Source of the DNA: Planctomycetota bacterium
GTDB taxonomy: Bacteria > Planctomycetota > SBBH01 > JAHFOU01
Length of the DNA: 8,905 nt
Assembly (NCBI GenBank): GCA_023261525.1
Contig: JAHFOU010000043.1
Coordinates: forward strand, 1-8,905
Direction: 5' to 3'
Shown: piece after piece, positions 6,189 through 8,905 of the stretch
Numbering within the stretch: position 1 is the first letter of the stretch
How the letters are laid out: every line of letters begins with the position of its first letter
Position numbers and translations under genes: made by a program
The notes under the pieces: generated by a model
Seen by the model: only the letters and a program-made list of their open reading frames with translations
The model's database searches: none
What the model was told of the DNA's origin: nothing

Positions 6189-8905
6189 GGCCTCTCCCAG
6201 GCCAGCACCCTCGGCCCTGTGCCGCGTTGCCAGGCGAAGGTGATGTCGTCGAACCAGGGGGTCTCCAGCACGGGCTGGTCCAGGTGCTCCAGCGGCGTCC
6301 AGTCCGGGGTGGGCAGGAAGCGGACCCGGTAGCGCAGGCGGGGGAGGCCGGAGGAAAGGGCGACCGGGGCGCCCTGCATCAGCGTACGGAGCGGCGGGGC
6401 CGTCAGGGTGGCATTCTCGTCCATCAGGTCCACGTCGAGACGGGACTCGGTCAGCGAGGGGTCTACGGTTCTCGGAGCATACAGTCCTGCTCCCAGGGCT
6501 TCCTTGGGGGCGTCCTTGGGCAGGTACTGGGTCCAGTGGACGGCGAGCAGGCGGGGGGAACCCCGCGTCTCCAGCTCCAGCACGGTAGACAGGAAGGCGC
6601 CGTCATTGCCCTTGTAGTAGCGTCCGGCCTGGAAACGCGCCGAGGCCCAGGCCGCGCACTTCGTGAGGGCATCGGCTTGGGCCCCGAAATCGCAGATGGC
6701 CAGCTCGTCCATGACCTGGTTGGCCCGCGAGGCCCATTGCAGGGCGTTGTATTGGATCGGGCTCGAGAGGCAGCCGATGACGAAGGAGGGGGCGCTCCCG
6801 TCGAACAGGTCCTCGCCCGAGGGCAGGTTGAGCCTGTGCTGATAGGACCCCGGCGTCTCCGGATCCGTGTCCTGGGGGAAGGCCCTCAGGTCGCAATGCA
6901 GGTCGTCCTCGCCTTGGGCATAGTCCTTGCCCGTGTCGAAGAGGCAGGTCATGAGCTTCCACCTCAGGCCCGGGAGGTGGGGGTACCCGTCGCGGGGGGT
7001 CTGGCGCTCCTCCCGCTCGAACACGGGGTCGGCGCCATCCCCTTCGGGCCGGTTCTCCACGACGATGCCGGTCACCTTCGTCATTTCCCCGGTCATCAGC
7101 ACCTGGCTCTCCGGTCCCATCGAGCCGATGCCCAGGCGCAGGCAGGTGAGGTGGGGGGTGACGAGGTTCGAGGCGCAGGGCTTGACCCAGTAGCCGAGGG
7201 CGCCGCGGTTGCACGGGACGGGAGGGTCCCCGCTGACGAAGGTCCTGAAGTCCGCCGGCGGGAAGTTGAGGGTGGAATAGGCCGGGGACCTCAGGTTCTG
7301 GGGATGGACCCCGTCCGGATACAGGGTGCTCGGTTCGTTCGCGGGAGCCGCCAGGGTCCCGTCCGGCCAGACGCTGGCCGTGGGGTCGGTCTGCAGGAGC
7401 TGGTCGCTGGCCGGGGTGCCGGGCCCGGGCTGGCGCAGGCAGGCCGTGCTGTCGGCTCCCACGTCCGCGTCCCAGCCGTCGTCGAAGTGGTGGAGGAAGA
7501 AGCGGACCGGGGTGGCGGAGCCCGCGGGAGGATCGGGCAGGGTCTCCGTCGTGGCCAGGGCGATCGCCCCGTCGAAATCCGCGGAATCGTGCAGGGCCAT
7601 GGGAGGGCAGGGATAGGTCGTCACGGCCAGCCCCACGGGCTTGGCCCAGGTCTTCCAGGAAGGGTTCGAGGCTCCCGTCGTGCGGTTCAGGGTGTCGTCG
7701 CTGGAGAGCGAGAGGTAGTCCTGGAAGTCCTGGCGGCCGCCGACGAAGTCCTTTTGGGAGGTCTGGCGAAGCAAGGAAAAGGCCTCGGTCAGCTGGCTCG
7801 CCGAGCGTTCCGCCAGAAGGCGACCGTCGGCTCCCAGGACCCTACCCACGGCGGTGATCTTGAAGACCCCGGTGGGATAGAGACTGCCTTCGGTGGACCA
7901 CTGGGTCAGGTCCGACTTGTCGATCCAGTAGTGCATCAGCTCGTCGGGGAGCTGTTTGTTGAGGTGGGTGTTGGGGTCGAAGGCCGCCTTGAGCAGGGAG
8001 GCGCCCGCCAGGTCCCAGCCGGCGGAGGCGGCTCCGCCCGTGCCGGTGATCACCGTGGGCACCAGGCCGTCACAGAAGGCGGCGAATTGCTCCCAGCTTC
8101 CGAAGGGCCCCTGCCCGGCGCGGAAGGCCAGGAGGGCATCCGCGATGGGGGGGGCCAGGGCTGGGGAAATCTCCTGGGGCTGGGGGACGGAGAACAGGCG
8201 GTGCCAGTTGTTCCCCTGCAGGCCCTGGAGGAGGGCGATCAGGACCGGTCTCGTCGCCGCGTTCAGGTTCACGGGGGGCCGGCCGCCTTCCTCGAGGCGG
8301 AGGGGGAGCCGCATCTCCTTCACCTCGCTCAGGGCGTTCCTGGAGAACAGGGGGAAGCCGGAGGCCTGGATCGCCTCCCCCGGATAGGCGTTGGGATGCA
8401 CGACCTTGGCGTCCACCCAGCTGGAGACGGTCAGGAAGGGGGAGAGGTCCCTGGGGGACAGGCAGGCCCGCCCCAGGTCCTCGACGGTGCGGTAGCCTCC
8501 CACCGGGCGGTTCTGGAGAGCCACATCCCCCAGGGTGGGGATTCCCAGCTGGGTACCCAGGAGGTTCAGGACGCGGACCAGCTGCCCGTTCCAGCCCCGG
8601 CCGATCTGCAAGGCCCCCGCGGGGAAGCCCGCCGGCAGGGGCCGGGTGTCGGCCACGAAGGGATCCCGGAAGTCCGGGATGCCGTCGGCGTCCCGGTCGG
8701 CTCCGTCCAGGAAACCCCCGTTGACGTTGATCTTGGCCGACTCATCCTCCACCTTGAGGCTGTAGGCATGGTCCGTCGACAGGTACCCGCTGTATCCCCT
8801 CGGCCTGGCATCCACCGCCAGCAGGGCCGGGCTCCCGGCGGGATCCTTCACGAAGAAGCTGGGTCTCAGGGCCAGGCGGGTGGGGCAGTCCTCGCGGTTG
8901 CAGAC
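6185..8905 (-). CDS. GspK-like giant minor pseudopilin with C-terminal LamG domain (first of three in tandem; 5' end beyond window)
   Basis: The frame is open from the right edge to TGA at 6185-6187, giving 906 visible residues. The fragment opens with VCNREDC, which aligns with residue 100 of the next gene, so about 100 N-terminal residues with the expected pilin-like helix lie outside. The GTG at 8849-8851 is internal, not the start. GspK-family hallmarks (visible-fragment numbering): VEDESAKINVN at about 52-62, SPFLTV near 155, PVNLNAATRPVLIALL at about 211-226, and ADALLAFR to PFGSWEQF at about 255-274. An EF-hand-like loop, DRDADGIPDFRD, lies at about 70-81. A LamG-like domain (about 468-740) runs from HHFDDGWDAD through GALGYWVK and RWKLMTC to DELAICDF, followed by ARFQAGRYYKG and a beta-rich end with TPWFDDITF. 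GspK caps the tip of type II secretion pseudopili; the lectin-like half suggests an exposed adhesive or sensing tip, which is inference. Nine cysteines in the LamG-side half are more than in its neighbour. It overlaps the next gene by 4 bases. PilX-type minor pilin is the alternative name. Confidence 0.85.
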   Translation of the reverse strand, partial: VCNREDCPTRLALRPSFFVKDPAGSPALLAVDARPRGYSGYLSTDHAYSLKVEDESAKINVNGGFLDGADRDADGIPDFRDPFVADTRPLPAGFPAGALQIGRGWNGQLVRVLNLLGTQLGIPTLGDVALQNRPVGGYRTVEDLGRACLSPRDLSPFLTVSSWVDAKVVHPNAYPGEAIQASGFPLFSRNALSEVKEMRLPLRLEEGGRPPVNLNAATRPVLIALLQGLQGNNWHRLFSVPQPQEISPALAPPIADALLAFRAGQGPFGSWEQFAAFCDGLVPTVITGTGGAASAGWDLAGASLLKAAFDPNTHLNKQLPDELMHYWIDKSDLTQWSTEGSLYPTGVFKITAVGRVLGADGRLLAERSASQLTEAFSLLRQTSQKDFVGGRQDFQDYLSLSSDDTLNRTTGASNPSWKTWAKPVGLAVTTYPCPPMALHDSADFDGAIALATTETLPDPPAGSATPVRFFLHHFDDGWDADVGADSTACLRQPGPGTPASDQLLQTDPTASVWPDGTLAAPANEPSTLYPDGVHPQNLRSPAYSTLNFPPADFRTFVSGDPPVPCNRGALGYWVKPCASNLVTPHLTCLRLGIGSMGPESQVLMTGEMTKVTGIVVENRPEGDGADPVFEREERQTPRDGYPHLPGLRWKLMTCLFDTGKDYAQGEDDLHCDLRAFPQDTDPETPGSYQHRLNLPSGEDLFDGSAPSFVIGCLSSPIQYNALQWASRANQVMDELAICDFGAQADALTKCAAWASARFQAGRYYKGNDGAFLSTVLELETRGSPRLLAVHWTQYLPKDAPKEALGAGLYAPRTVDPSLTESRLDVDLMDENATLTAPPLRTLMQGAPVALSSGLPRLRYRVRFLPTPDWTPLEHLDQPVLETPWFDDITFAWQRGTGPRVLAWERP
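6191..6198 (-). promoter_or_regulatory. Ribosome binding site for the middle gene
   Basis: On the coding strand this reads GGGAGAGG, two bases before the GTG start at 6186-6188, with its GGGAG part five bases from the start. It lies inside the last codons of the upstream gene. It supports the GTG as the true start, since no ATG in this frame lies just upstream, and points to translation by ribosomes finishing the gene before. Confidence 0.6.
8841..8905 (-). repeat. Conserved N-terminal block, upstream-gene copy (cut by window edge)
   Basis: Matches the first 65 bases of the block at 5827 with about ten differences and no gap, and preserves the CNREDC codons. It shows that the third paralogue has the same N-terminal region and that its start lies roughly 300 bases beyond the right edge. 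Confidence 0.7.

Noticed and set aside
5151..6332. Plus-strand open frame of 393 codons across the middle/upstream gene junction
   Set aside because: Antisense shadow; part of its product resembles the shadow opposite the downstream gene only because the sense strands are paralogous.
8849..8851. GTG as the start of the upstream gene
   Set aside because: The same frame stays open to the right edge and encodes the conserved CNREDC block before this codon, so the gene begins outside the window.
1..8905. Phage tail fibre or secreted polysaccharidase as the identity of the LamG proteins
   Set aside because: The N-terminal pilin-like helix and GspK-type core are not expected in tail fibres or glycan-cleaving enzymes, and no glycoside hydrolase or lyase catalytic motif is seen.

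Overview
This window is one uninterrupted stretch of minus-strand coding DNA. It holds three tandem, homologous, very large genes, read right to left. The upstream gene (6185-8905) has lost its 5' end at the right window edge, the middle gene (2979-6188) is complete at 1069 residues, and the downstream gene (1-2982) has lost its 3' end at the left edge. The two junctions are 4-base stop/start overlaps (GTGA at 6185-6188, ATGA at 2979-2982), each preceded by a purine-rich Shine-Dalgarno-like stretch. The genes therefore look like part of one translationally coupled operon. There is no intergenic DNA, RNA gene, mobile element, CRISPR array, promoter or terminator that I can support.

All three proteins follow the same plan. 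The two visible N-termini carry a type IV pilin-like hydrophobic helix without the usual glutamate at mature position 5. Next comes a region with hallmarks of the GspK/T2SK tip pseudopilin family. These are clearest in the upstream gene: an EDESAKINVN segment, an 'xxPFLTV' strand, PVNLNAATRPVLIALL, then a helical hairpin ending in PFGSWEQF. Two EF-hand-like acidic loops sit in this part. A conserved linker follows (NPNxxLNK and STE motifs). The C-terminal half is a laminin-G/concanavalin-A-like (LamG) domain plus a last beta-rich domain with a (S/T)PxFDD(L/I)T motif. Ordinary GspK proteins are about 300 residues long, so these are roughly three times larger because of the lectin-like C-terminal half.

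The likely role, inferred and not proven, is tip-located or minor pseudopilins of a type IV pilus or type II secretion-like machine that display carbohydrate- or surface-binding domains outside the cell. Three divergent copies in a row suggest either a compound tip or alternative tips with different binding specificity.

The organism is a G+C-rich bacterium, and the pilin/pseudopilin system points to a diderm. The gene style (PilX/GspK N-terminus fused to LamG, GC-rich third positions) reminds me of Acidobacteriota such as Holophagaceae, but the window alone does not settle taxonomy. Myxococcota and other GC-rich former deltaproteobacteria are alternatives.
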